55,826 nucleotides of DNA from positions 1 through 55,826 of the forward strand of contig NZ_JAJGMW010000028.1 in NCBI RefSeq assembly GCF_020782115.1. The letters are read 5' to 3'. A program made the position numbers and the translations under genes. Source of the stretch: Leeuwenhoekiella parthenopeia. GTDB lineage: Bacteria > Bacteroidota > Bacteroidia > Flavobacteriales > Flavobacteriaceae. Shown piece after piece: positions 1 to 7,649 of this stretch (position 1 is the first letter of the stretch; every line of letters starts with the position of its first letter). Below the pieces are notes generated by a model that saw only the letters and a program-made list of their open reading frames with translations, ran no database searches and was not told the origin of the DNA.

Positions 1-340
1 CCCTTGTTACCGCGCGATTGTATCGCGTGCCTGAACAAAACAACTTTAGGACCGAAAACCTCTGATCTTATTCCGGGTTCCCGAACTGAAGAAACAAGAT
101 TTCTATTTCTATGCTTGCTTCTTTTCTTTTGTCTTGATACAAAAGAAACAACCCCGAAGCTTCGGGGCAAGGCTCACAAGACGGTGTCTAAATTTATCGT
201 TCGCTGCACTGCATGCGCTTAACTCGACCGCTAAGGCGGCCTCAAACAGAACCGCCTGCGACGCTCCGCTCACTTCAAATTTTACAACACCTTCTTGTAG
301 GCCGTCTTTTAAACCAGAACTGAAAATTTTATTCTTTAAC
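1..340. repeat. Long direct repeat, copy A (starts at or before the window edge)
   Basis: This segment recurs almost unchanged at 1068-1398. Both copies begin with the same cccttgttaccgcgcgattg block and stay aligned to about the attctttaa block at 331-340. Small substitutions separate them. The main difference is a 16-bp perfect palindrome (CCCCGAAGCTTCGGGG, 152-167) in this copy; copy B has a 7-nt unrelated stretch at the same place. The repeat opens short reading frames that resemble no protein, so I treat it as non-coding. The left end may lie outside the window. Confidence 0.9.
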
Positions 341-342
341 CC

Positions 343-452
343 TCTTTTTCTTCAGTATAGCAAAAAGTTCCCGTTAAAAATTTTCGAAGCCTTGGAGAAA
401 ATTTAGGGGACTTTTTGCGGTTTTGCCCCTGAGGGCAAAAATACCTAAGAAA
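343..452. repeat. Dispersed repeat, copy 1 (partner at 4493-4600)
   Basis: A roughly 110-nt segment running from tctttttcttcagtatagca to aaaatacctaagaaa. It recurs at 4493-4600 on the same strand with only a few substitutions and one-base indels. It includes a hairpin of the form gcggttttgcccc(tgag)gggcaaaaata. A more diverged version with the same hairpin lies around 875-912 (gttttcgccctcaaggcgaaaa). No coding signal was found. Confidence 0.85.
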
Positions 453-600
453 TGTGCCAAACCTAAATGATCCTAAAGAATTCCAATCACTATAAGCACA
501 TTCTATCTGACCAAAACCAATAAGCAATACAGATTAAAAAGGCTCCTTTCTTTTGGTGAGCCTGCCCTGAGCGATAGCCGAAGGGTTTCTTTGGAGAAGC

Positions 601-759
601 AAACCGACGATAGGAGGTTCACGAGCTCCAAAACCAATAAGCAACAGCGAGCTAAACCGACGATAGGAGGTTCACGAGCTCCAAAACTAATAAGCGATAG
701 CGAGCTAAACCGAGGCACGAGGTTCACGAGCTCCAAAAACCAATAAGCAACAGCGAGCT
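601..759. repeat. 53-bp tandem repeat, three units
   Basis: Three consecutive 53-nt units at 601-653, 654-706 and 707-759. Each begins aaaccga and ends with an agcgagct-type block. The first two are nearly identical and the third differs at a few positions. A lone fourth unit, also exactly 53 nt, lies at 2012-2064, 1.25 kb downstream. The units directly abut, with no unique spacers, so this is not a CRISPR array. Confidence 0.9.
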
Positions 760-937
760 AAAGAAAATGAACAAAACACCCTATAGAACTAAAATACGAT
801 TCTTTAGCCCTCCCTCGATTCAGAATAGACGCTGGCAGCTCCGAGATTCAGGAGCGATAGCGACGCGGAGCTGACAAGGCAGTTTTCGCCCTCAAGGCGA
901 AAAATTCCTAAGCGAGGGGCTCTTTTCTTTTGGTTCG

Positions 938-962
938 CCTGCCCTGAGCGCTAGCCGAAGGG
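938..962. repeat. Short palindromic element (CCTGCCCTGAGCG...CGAAGGG family)
   Basis: A 25-nt element containing CCTGCCCTGAGCG and CCGAAGGG. Near-identical copies lie at 561-585 and 1978-2001 (the latter 24 nt, with the core GAGCGCAGTCGAAG). An inverted copy lies inside the trpG-trpD spacer (about 10590-10608). The sequence around this copy (ttttcttttggttcg before, tttctttggaca after) recurs at 4607-4632 without the element, so 4621-4622 looks like an empty site. The same core is repeated four times inside trpF. Confidence 0.8.
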
Positions 963-1067
963 TTTCTTTGGACAGGCAAAGAAAAGTAAAGAAGATGCCA
1001 TAGGACCTATAACACTCAACCCCATTCCCTGTCTTTTGTAAAGACTTTTGTAAAGCTTTTCTAAAAC

Positions 1068-1398
1068 CCCTTGTTACCGCGCGATTGTATCGCGTGCCTG
1101 AACAAAACAACTTTAGGACCGAAAACCTCTGATCTTATTCCGGGTTCCCGAACTGAAGAAACAAGATTTCTATTTCTATGCTTGCTTCTTTTCTTTTGTC
1201 TTGATACAAAAGAAACAAAAGATCAAGGCTCACAAGACGGTGTCTAAATTTATTATTCACTGCACTGCATGCGCTTAACTCGACCGCTAAGGCGGCCTCA
1301 AACAGAACCGCCTGCGACGCTCCGCTCACTTCAAATTTTACAACACCTTCTTGTAGGCCGTCTTTTAAACCAAAACTGAAAATTTTATTCTTTACTCC
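1068..1398. repeat. Long direct repeat, copy B
   Basis: Second copy of the segment at 1-340, without the 16-bp palindrome that copy A carries. A degenerate third copy of only the first ~70 nt is visible from about 2077 (cctgttaccacgcaattcc and onward), where it runs into the 7-bp microsatellite. The copies are about 1.0-1.07 kb apart, which makes the region prone to recombination. Confidence 0.9.
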
Positions 1399-2148
1399 TC
1401 CCTCGGTTCAGAATAACCTAACTTAAATGAGGAGTTAAGAATGCAAAGTGATGAGTTTCTGACCTTCCTGACAAACATTCAAAGCAAGTAGTCATTTCGA
1501 AGAAGTTTTTTACGACTGAGAAATCGCATCCCACTGATTTTATATACGTTTACTGCGCCATTCCGTCGCATACTTCAACAAAACACACCCTAAAATCTAT
1601 AACTCAAAACCTTATTTCCTTTCTTTTACCTCTACCTTGACACCAGAGAAACAGCCCGTCTCGTCAGTCAGGCAGGAAGATGACTCAACCTTAACTTATA
1701 CTTTAAGTTACTGAAAGAAATAATTACTAAATCCGAAGGGTAAGATGAATTGTAATGTGTTTGCAGAATTTAAAAAATGGCATACAGAAAAGATCTCGTG
1801 AAATTTAGGGCTGAGCGTTTAGGAATAGTCCTGTGGACTATTCTAGCGAAAGAGCCAGATTGCCGCGTGGGTAGTAAATTTTCTGCTGTTTGACCCACAG
1901 GGGAGTTCAGAAAATTTAGAAGTCGAATGATAAATTTAGAGATCGTTTCTTAAGCCTAGACTTTTTTGATTCTTTTACCTGCCCTGAGCGCAGTCGAAGG
2001 GTGGGCGATGCAAACCGACTTTAGGAGGTTCACGAACTCTATAAACAATAAATTACAGTGAGCTAAAAAAGAATAATCCCCTGTTACCACGCAATTCCAT
2101 CGCGTGCTGGAACAAAACACCCTATAGTACCTATGACTTCCAATCTTA
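1399..2148. other. Non-coding remainder of the left repeat field
   Basis: Apart from the short palindromic element at 1978-2001, the 53-bp unit at 2012-2064 and the degenerate repeat from about 2077, I see no gene or RNA here. A stretch at 1491-1532 (gtcatttcga ... gactgagaaatcg) looks like another inverted short repeat, of the type in which GTCATTTCGA and GAGAAATC arms flank a short centre. Confidence 0.6.
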
Positions 2149-2239
2149 CTCTTTGTTCTTTGTTCTTTGTTCTTTGCTCTTTGCTCTTTGCTCTTTGTTC
2201 TTTGCTCTTTGCTCTTTGTTCTCTGTTCTCTGCTCTCTG
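2149..2239. repeat. 7-bp microsatellite (C/T)TCTTTG
   Basis: Thirteen consecutive 7-nt units, mainly TTCTTTG and CTCTTTG. The last three carry a T-to-C change (TTCTCTG, CTCTCTG). Because 7 is not a multiple of three, a change in unit number would shift any reading frame. The minus-strand open frame through it is a translation artefact of the repeat. It ends about 35 nt from the 3' end of the dipeptidase gene, which points towards it. Confidence 0.9.
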
Positions 2240-2273
2240 CTCCCCCGTTAAGTAAACCCTTTCCAAAATGGTC

Positions 2274-3719
2274 TTAAAAATAAGTTTTCAAAAAAGCCCG
2301 TGCATTAAGCCCCATTATGCGATCTACGATAGCACCGGCATCCAGTTTGTTGAAATCATGCTTAATTCGGTCCTTTTGTAAATAGTTGTAAGCATGACGT
2401 TCCAGGAAATCGCTCAGATACGGGAGTTCTTCCGCGGTCCAGAATGCATTAAGCGGATCGATGATGCCGTCATAATCTGAACCTATCGCCATACAATCCC
2501 AGGCAAAGAGACCCTCGGCGTCCAGCACTTCCAAAATATGCTGTATTTGATTCCACAGCAGTTCAGAGCGGTAATGCATAATTTTAGGACGTTGCGTGGC
2601 GTGACGGGTCGTTTTTAGGGTTTGCTCGCTGGCAACCCGGCGCTCGTCGAGTTGCAAACCCAGAATACCCCTGCTTTTAGCCAGTAAAATAAGTTCCTCA
2701 TCATAAAAATTAATGGAACTGTGCTGTAGTTTTTGAGCGGTTTCCGGATAGGTCATAACCGGATTCTGAGGCGATCTAAGGCCGTTTGCAGCGCCATGAC
2801 TAATGATGATGGGCAGCAGTGTGTAAGCCTCGTGAGTTTTTAAATATTCATAATACTCATAGCGTGCCTTCACACTCATATGCTTGACATCGATTAAAAT
2901 GGGTCGCCCCTGTTGCCCGTCAAGCAGTAAAGCCAGAACCTCTTTTCCCAAAGGAGTAAATCCCAACCCCAGACCATAACTTTGATCGGCCTGCTTTTTA
3001 ATAAGACCGCTAAAGCTTTCTTCGTGTCCGCAAAGGTGATTCCAGAAGTGATGGGCCATGGTTACGAAAAAGGGAGGATGCTCCCAGTTTTTGAGGCTTT
3101 TCAGGTTTTGAAGCACTTCCTGCCGGTCAGGATCGGGAGACAAACCGGTATTCAGCACGTGCATACCTTCAATGGTGATGATTACACAAATGCTTACAAT
3201 GCCATCCTGCTCCTCTTCCACCTTAATAACTTCGATCTCGTTGTATGAATTCACAATACGATACCTGAATTTCCCCTCTTTCAGCTGAATCACTTTTCCG
3301 TCCAGCTGTTTGTAAAAATCATATTCAGCCTCAAGATCTTTAAAATAATCTGTAAAGCTCTGTATATGATCTATGCGCTTTTTGCCCAGTCCCGTTGCGA
3401 AATTGGCTGCCAGATCAAGCAGCAATTCGTTGGTAACCTTATTGCGTACAAACCACTTTTCCATCGGATAAAGCGACACACAGACCACACCAACTCCGCC
3501 GTAGGACAAGGCAGTAAAATTAGACTGTGAAAACTTGGTCAGACCGGTTAAATAATTAAGCACCTTATCAAAAACCGAAGGCGGATCGTAATGCCAGATC
3601 GAATGTTTAGAACTGCGCCGGACCGTATTTTTACCAACCGGTTTAGAATTAAAACTTTTACCAAAAGGTTTCAGTGCCGGATGGCAATGCAGATCTACGT
3701 AAAAATGAGAAGTATTCAT
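2274..3719 (-). CDS. Peptidase M19 / renal-dipeptidase-like metallohydrolase
   Basis: A 481-residue protein of the dipeptidase (M19) branch of the amidohydrolase superfamily, predicted to hydrolyse dipeptides with a two-metal centre. Visible ligand motifs in the family order are D9-L-H11-C-H13 near the N-terminus, I-E184-G-M-H (equivalent of the IEGGH motif with the bridging Glu), the H223/H224 block, DVKH280MS (equivalent of DxSH), ISHGA (306-310) and a late IGSDYDG motif. The usual HxD is HxH here, an unusual ligand change if the alignment is right. There is no signal peptide, so it is probably cytoplasmic. It stands alone between two repeat fields. The family assignment is fairly secure; the substrate is unknown. 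Confidence 0.78.
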   Translation of the reverse strand: MNTSHFYVDLHCHPALKPFGKSFNSKPVGKNTVRRSSKHSIWHYDPPSVFDKVLNYLTGLTKFSQSNFTALSYGGVGVVCVSLYPMEKWFVRNKVTNELLLDLAANFATGLGKKRIDHIQSFTDYFKDLEAEYDFYKQLDGKVIQLKEGKFRYRIVNSYNEIEVIKVEEEQDGIVSICVIITIEGMHVLNTGLSPDPDRQEVLQNLKSLKNWEHPPFFVTMAHHFWNHLCGHEESFSGLIKKQADQSYGLGLGFTPLGKEVLALLLDGQQGRPILIDVKHMSVKARYEYYEYLKTHEAYTLLPIIISHGAANGLRSPQNPVMTYPETAQKLQHSSINFYDEELILLAKSRGILGLQLDERRVASEQTLKTTRHATQRPKIMHYRSELLWNQIQHILEVLDAEGLFAWDCMAIGSDYDGIIDPLNAFWTAEELPYLSDFLERHAYNYLQKDRIKHDFNKLDAGAIVDRIMGLNARAFLKTYF

Positions 3720-3810
3720 AACTTGAGTTTAGATGTACTCAGGGGTCATAAATGATAAAGGGATTCTAAGGTACTCATTTATATCGAGATAACACAGAGT
3801 GCTGAATGCA

Positions 3811-4076
3811 GAATGCTGAATTCAGAATGTAGAATTTTATGCTTTCAAATAACTCAATAACTCAATAACTCAATAACTCAATAACTCAATAACTCAATAA
3901 CTCAATAACTCAACAATAAATCAGAAATACAAAATTAGAAATGCAGAACACCAGTTGTAACGTTGAAGATACCCAACCAGAAGATTATATAAGATATTAG
4001 CACTAATGAGCTCCCTTCTCTGTGGGAGAAGGGCGGGGGGGATGAGGCCAGAATGCTAAATTTTTCCGTTCAAATA
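3811..4076. repeat. Duplicated segment, copy 1 (8 microsatellite units)
   Basis: A 266-nt segment repeated at 4101-4317 on the same strand. The two copies match closely along their length, including a gagctcccttctctgtggga REP-like block at 4010-4029. The main difference is the number of 8-bp units inside: about eight here and two in the second copy, which accounts for the 49-nt length difference. No coding potential. Confidence 0.9.
3851..3914. repeat. 8-bp microsatellite AACTCAAT
   Basis: Seven perfect AACTCAAT units (3851-3906) plus a final unit ending in AC. The sister segment at 4141-4156 has only two units. The unit lengthens or shortens the segment without affecting any gene; the nearest gene start (2274-3719, minus strand) is 130 nt away. 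Confidence 0.93.
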
Positions 4077-4100
4077 ACCGAATAACTCAATAACAAATCA

Positions 4101-4317
4101 GAATGCAGAATTCAGAATGTAGAATTTTATGCTTTCAAATAACTCAATAACTCAATAATAAATCAGAAATACAAAATTAGAAATGCAGAACACCAGTTGT
4201 AACGTTGAAGATACCCAACCAGAAGATCATATAAGATATTAGCACTAATGAGCTCCCTTCTCTGTGGGAGAAGGGCGGGGGGATGAGGCCAGAATGCTGA
4301 ATTTTTCCGTTCAAATA
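4101..4317. repeat. Duplicated segment, copy 2 (2 microsatellite units)
   Basis: Second copy of 3811-4076. It carries the same flanks, the same agttgtaacgttgaagatac block and the same REP-like gagctcccttctctgtggga block, but only two AACTCAAT units. It is separated from copy 1 by about 24 nt. Confidence 0.9.
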
Positions 4318-4492
4318 TCTGAATAAGAAATACGAAATCTCCAGCGTTGAACGAATGCCATTCTCTTGGCTCAGATTAGCTGCATTAAGCTCCGAAGCAC
4401 CAGTAACGTTTCGTTCACTTCAAATGTTACAGAACCTTCTTATTATGGTCGGCATTTCAGATTATACCTAAGAATATCATTCTTTAGATTTC

Positions 4493-4600
4493 TTTTTCTT
4501 CAGTATAGCAGAAAGTTCCCGTCAAAAATTTTCGAAGCCTTGGAGAAAATTTAGGGACTTTTTGCGGTTTTGCCCCTTTAGGCAAAAATACCTAAGAAAA
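4493..4600. repeat. Dispersed repeat, copy 2, with apparent empty site just downstream
   Basis: Matches 343-452. It is followed at 4607-4632 by cttttcttttggttcg / ttttctttggaca, which corresponds to 922-975 minus the palindromic element at 938-962. This gives an occupied/empty pair for that element, with a net length difference of 24 nt. Confidence 0.82.
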
Positions 4601-4713
4601 AGTGTCTTTTCTTTTGGTTCGTTTTCTTTGGACAAGCAAAGAAAATGAACGAAACCTGCTCTAAAAATTAAAATTTCTAAACCGCCGACAGAAGGTTCAC
4701 TAATTCGAAAAAC

Positions 4714-4740
4714 AAAAAAAAAGAGCCCAAAGGCTCTTTT
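4714..4740 (-). terminator. Rho-independent terminator after the rhodanese gene
   Basis: On the minus strand, an AAAGAGCC/GGCTCTTT stem is followed by a run of T. It lies 25 nt downstream of the rhodanese stop codon. Confidence 0.8.
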
Positions 4741-4764
4741 GTAATTCATGCTATATCAACAGGC

Positions 4765-5085
4765 TTAATCTTCGGGATAAGCAACATCACCATCCCATTC
4801 CATAAAACCGCCCATTAGATTATAAGTAGTCTCAAACCCCAGCTGATCCATCAATTGGGCAGCCTGACCACTTCGGTTACCCGAACGGCAGTACACATAA
4901 TAGTTTTTAGACTTATCCAGTTTATTTACTTTATCGATAAAGCCCTGACCTTCGTAAATATCAATATTATGCGAATCAGGCATAATCCCTTCATCTACTT
5001 CATTTTGGGTACGTACGTCTAGTATAAAGGCATTATCGTCTGCGGCCAGTTTACGGCGCCATTCTTCCTGGGTTAGATTTTTCAT
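4765..5085 (-). CDS. Single-domain rhodanese-like protein
   Basis: A 106-residue single rhodanese domain with no signal peptide. ILDVR (21-25) opens the fold. The active-site loop is YCRSGNRSG, with the persulfide-forming Cys at 66 followed by the basic residues expected for the loop. Such proteins move sulfane sulfur between thiols or to cyanide. It lies downstream of two thioredoxin-fold genes on the same strand (63-nt gap), which suggests thiol or sulfur chemistry as the shared theme. The physiological acceptor is not known. Confidence 0.9.
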   Translation of the reverse strand: MKNLTQEEWRRKLAADDNAFILDVRTQNEVDEGIMPDSHNIDIYEGQGFIDKVNKLDKSKNYYVYCRSGNRSGQAAQLMDQLGFETTYNLMGGFMEWDGDVAYPED

Positions 5086-5148
5086 GATTTGTTTTTGAGG
5101 TTGAATACCAAAGTTAAGGCATTGTCTATTTTCTTCCTAAAATTTTAT

Positions 5149-5769
5149 TTAAGCTTTGATCGAGCAACCAATGGCTTTCGTGTTGCTGGGCTCCACAGGT
5201 TTACCGGCTAAAAGGGCCTGTACCGCATCTGCTACAAAGCGTTTGGTCACCGTAGCCTCATCGCGCACGCTGTCGTCAATAGCCCCTATATAGCGTACCA
5301 GCAGAGATTCTCCTTCTTTTTGTAAAAGATATACATGCGGAGTTTTAGTAGCCCCATATTGCGGGTAGATTTCCTGATTTTCGTCAAACAGATACGGGAA
5401 GGTAAAGCCCTTTTCGCGGGCACGCTCCTGCATAGCTTCAAAACTGTCACCGGGCTGCACCTCCGGATTATTGGGATTGATTGCGATTACCGGATAACCC
5501 TTAGCTTTAAACTCCTTATCCAGATCAAGGATGCGATCTTCATTGGCCATGGCAAAGGGACATGTGTTGCAGGTAAATACCACAATAAAACCTTTGGCTT
5601 TATCAAAATCTGAGAGGGAAACAACGTTTCCATCAACATTTTTAAGTTTAAAATCGGTGGCAACATCTCCCACAGCATATCCGCTTTCAAAGGTGTCGAT
5701 CTGGGTAAATGCAAATGCTGAAACAACCAAAAGCAAGGTTAATACAACAAGAATTTTTAGGGATTTCAT
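5149..5769 (-). CDS. Exported thioredoxin-family protein (AhpC/TSA-like)
   Basis: A 206-residue protein with an N-terminal hydrophobic signal (residues 1-20) followed by a thioredoxin-like fold of the redoxin type. The redox motif is TCNTCPF, with Cys67 and Cys70 as a CxxC pair. YGATKTPHVYLL carries the usual cis-Pro region. This layout is typical of flavobacterial periplasmic redoxins acting on exported thiols. It starts 12 nt after the TlpA-like gene ends, so the two are probably co-transcribed. The partner substrate is unknown. Confidence 0.85.
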   Translation of the reverse strand: MKSLKILVVLTLLLVVSAFAFTQIDTFESGYAVGDVATDFKLKNVDGNVVSLSDFDKAKGFIVVFTCNTCPFAMANEDRILDLDKEFKAKGYPVIAINPNNPEVQPGDSFEAMQERAREKGFTFPYLFDENQEIYPQYGATKTPHVYLLQKEGESLLVRYIGAIDDSVRDEATVTKRFVADAVQALLAGKPVEPSNTKAIGCSIKA

Positions 5770-5781
5770 CTTATTAATAGT

Positions 5782-6324
5782 TTAATCATTAAAGTTGCTT
5801 TTTAAGGAAAGCAATTCGTGTTCCAGTGCCGGATATTCAAACGAACGCTCATAAAAGCGGTATTCTTCCGAAGTTAGTATTATAGTGGCCGGGATAGCCC
5901 CACTCCACTCTTCCGAAACCTGGGGAATCCACACATCTCCATGCGGATCATCTAACAGCAGTACCTTCGACTTCAGTTGCTTTTTGAGAATAAAAGGGAT
6001 TAAGCGCTCCTTAACCTGATCTGGAAAATCAAGACTCACCAGAATAACCTCAACCTGTTTATCTTTATAATTTGCCTGCAATGCTTCAAAAGCCGGCAAC
6101 TCGGCCAGACAGGGCTTGCACCACGTAGCCCAAAAGTTAATCACCCGTACCACATCGGTGTCTGTTACCTTTAGAAAAGGCTTAAAGTGTTCATAATCGT
6201 AAACCGGCAGCTTATACCCCTGCTCCTGATGCACTTTTACGGGCTTTGGCAACTCCTGACCCTTGGTCGCATCGGTGCATCCCAAAGCCAAAAAAGCAGC
6301 CATAAAAAACAAATAAGGTCTCAA
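5782..6324 (-). CDS. TlpA-like thiol-disulfide oxidoreductase lipoprotein
   Basis: A 180-residue protein. The N-terminus is a lipoprotein signal with lipobox LALGC (Cys16), so the protein is likely anchored to a membrane facing the periplasm. The thioredoxin domain has INFWATWCKPC, with redox Cys69 and Cys72, as in TlpA/ResA proteins that reduce periplasmic disulfides. It is the first gene of a probable three-gene minus-strand unit (TlpA-like, redoxin, rhodanese). The family call is firm; which proteins it reduces is unknown. Confidence 0.88.
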   Translation of the reverse strand: MRPYLFFMAAFLALGCTDATKGQELPKPVKVHQEQGYKLPVYDYEHFKPFLKVTDTDVVRVINFWATWCKPCLAELPAFEALQANYKDKQVEVILVSLDFPDQVKERLIPFILKKQLKSKVLLLDDPHGDVWIPQVSEEWSGAIPATIILTSEEYRFYERSFEYPALEHELLSLKSNFND

Positions 6325-6463
6325 AAAATCGGTTTAAAGCGGCTAAAGCTAGAGTAAATCAACTGGTTTTGCACAGTCTTTAAGATTTGTATAACATTTA
6401 AACGCTGCAACCCCTTAAAAATCGATGAGTCTCTTAATAATGCGTTAAACTCGTTCGCGTTGC

Positions 6464-6493
6464 TTGCAGGAAAACAACTTTGCCTTACATTTG
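6464..6493 (+). promoter_or_regulatory. Promoter of the marR-nitroreductase operon
   Basis: TTG at 6464-6466, a 19-nt spacer, then TACATTTG at 6486-6493. This fits the Bacteroidota -33/-7 pattern (TTG, TAnnTTTG). The -7 element overlaps the palindromic operator at 6489-6504, so a bound repressor would block the polymerase. Confidence 0.65.
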
Positions 6494-6504
6494 TATATAC
6501 AAAT
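6489..6504. promoter_or_regulatory. Palindromic operator upstream of marR
   Basis: ATTTGTATATACAAAT is a perfect 16-bp palindrome. Its 12-bp core, TTGTATATACAA (6491-6502), recurs exactly at 7622-7633 in front of the YceI gene. Size and symmetry suit a winged-helix MarR dimer. Binding by the adjacent regulator is an inference. Confidence 0.7.
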
Positions 6505-6519
6505 ATTGTATAGACGATA

Positions 6520-6978
6520 ATGACAATTGAAGAAGCCTTACATATAAGTGCAAAACTGGATCTGGAATCCAAAACAGCAATAAATCTGCAATACACTTCC
6601 CGCATTCTGGAAGAAAAGTTTGCCGGCTTATTGAAGGAATACGATTTGACTACCCCACAGTTTAACGTGCTTCGCATTTTAAGAGGTCAAAAAGGAAAGC
6701 CTGCGAGTCTGGCCTGTATTCAGGATCGAATGGTAGACCGCAACAGCAATACCACCCGTTTGGTTGACAAACTCATTAAAAAAGATTGGGTAAAGCGCAG
6801 GGTGTGTCCCGATAACCGAAGAATGGTAGAGATCGAAATCACGCCCGACGGCCTTACGATCTTAGAACAACTCGATCCCCTCACCCGCGAGATCAATGCC
6901 AAAAACGTGGCTCCTTTAACGCAAGATGAATTACTAACCCTAAATACACTTTTAGATAAATTAAAAACTCATGACTAA
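6520..6978 (+). CDS. MarR-family transcriptional regulator
   Basis: A 152-residue winged-helix regulator. The recognition part runs through TTPQFNVLRILRG (about 49-61), followed by the segment DRNSNTTRLVDKL and the wing VKRRVCPDNRRMVEI. Two cysteines are present (Cys66 in the ACIQ segment and one in the wing), which might allow redox sensing, but this is not shown. The next gene, a nitroreductase, starts 8 nt before this one ends, so they are translationally coupled. It is probably autoregulated through the palindrome overlapping its promoter. Confidence 0.92.
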   Translation: MTIEEALHISAKLDLESKTAINLQYTSRILEEKFAGLLKEYDLTTPQFNVLRILRGQKGKPASLACIQDRMVDRNSNTTRLVDKLIKKDWVKRRVCPDNRRMVEIEITPDGLTILEQLDPLTREINAKNVAPLTQDELLTLNTLLDKLKTHD

Positions 6979-7603
6979 ATACGTAGAAGACTTAAACTGG
7001 CGCTATGCCACCAAAAAATTTGATGCAACCAAGAAGATTGCTTCAGATGATTTAGAAACTCTTAAAAAAGCAGTACAACTTTCTGCAAGCTCGTACGGCT
7101 TACAACCGTATAAAATACTTGTTGTAAAGGACGATGCTGTTAAAGCAAAGCTGAAAGAAGCCGGGTACAATCAAACCCAGTTTACCGATGCTTCTGAGAT
7201 ATTTGTATTCGCACATCAAACCGATTTTGGTGCAGAATTGGTAGATTCTTATATCGAGATTGCTGCTGAAGCAAACGGAGTGAAGCCTGAAGCGATGCAG
7301 GACTATGCTAATTTGATGAAGAATTCCCTGCTCAACCTGCCACAGGAAGCCAAAGCAGGCTGGACAGCCAGACAGGCCTATATCGCAATTGGTAATTTAT
7401 TAAGTGCAGCTGCCGCTCATAAAATTGATGCCTGCCCAATGGAAGGTTTCAATGCAGAGGCATTTGATGAAATCCTAAATCTTAAAGGAACCAATTTACA
7501 CGCAGTTGCAGTGGTTGCTGTAGGATACCGCAGCGAAGAAGACAGTCATCAGCACGATCCTAAAGTGAGAAGACCACAGGAAACCCTGTTTGAAACGATC
7601 TAA
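6971..7603 (+). CDS. NAD(P)H-dependent FMN nitroreductase-family oxidoreductase
   Basis: A 210-residue nitroreductase-fold flavoenzyme, expected to bind FMN as a dimer and transfer two electrons from NAD(P)H to quinones or nitro compounds. Supporting features are the N-terminal WRYATKKFD motif, the SSYGLQPYK block that lines the flavin pocket, the central WTARQAYIAIGNLLSAAA helix and the ACPMEGFN motif, all typical of NfsB-like proteins. It overlaps marR by 8 nt. Its place between a MarR regulator and YceI suggests an inducible response to an electrophile or oxidant. The real substrate is unknown. Confidence 0.9.
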   Translation: MTKYVEDLNWRYATKKFDATKKIASDDLETLKKAVQLSASSYGLQPYKILVVKDDAVKAKLKEAGYNQTQFTDASEIFVFAHQTDFGAELVDSYIEIAAEANGVKPEAMQDYANLMKNSLLNLPQEAKAGWTARQAYIAIGNLLSAAAAHKIDACPMEGFNAEAFDEILNLKGTNLHAVAVVAVGYRSEEDSHQHDPKVRRPQETLFETI

Positions 7604-7621
7604 AATTTTTTAATTCAATAC

Positions 7622-7633
7622 TTGTATATACAA
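7622..7633. promoter_or_regulatory. Second copy of the MarR-type palindrome, upstream of yceI
   Basis: TTGTATATACAA, identical to the core at 6491-6502 and 17 nt before the YceI start codon. Here the match to a -7 element is weaker (TACTTG), so YceI may rely partly on readthrough from the upstream genes. Confidence 0.65.
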
Positions 7634-7649
7634 ATAAATCTCTAAACCC

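Noticed and set aside
601-759. Possible CRISPR array
   Set aside because: The 53-bp units abut with no spacers, and no cas genes lie in the window. The 43-bp array at 15228 fails for the same reason.
1-1329. Several short open frames on both strands in the left repeat field
   Set aside because: They lie in repeated DNA, occur in both copies, and have low-complexity or stop-prone products; no family or signal supports them.
2084-2266. Minus-strand open frame coding for EQRAKSKEQR-type repeats
   Set aside because: It is simply the translation of the 7-bp microsatellite; no start signal and no relation to any protein.
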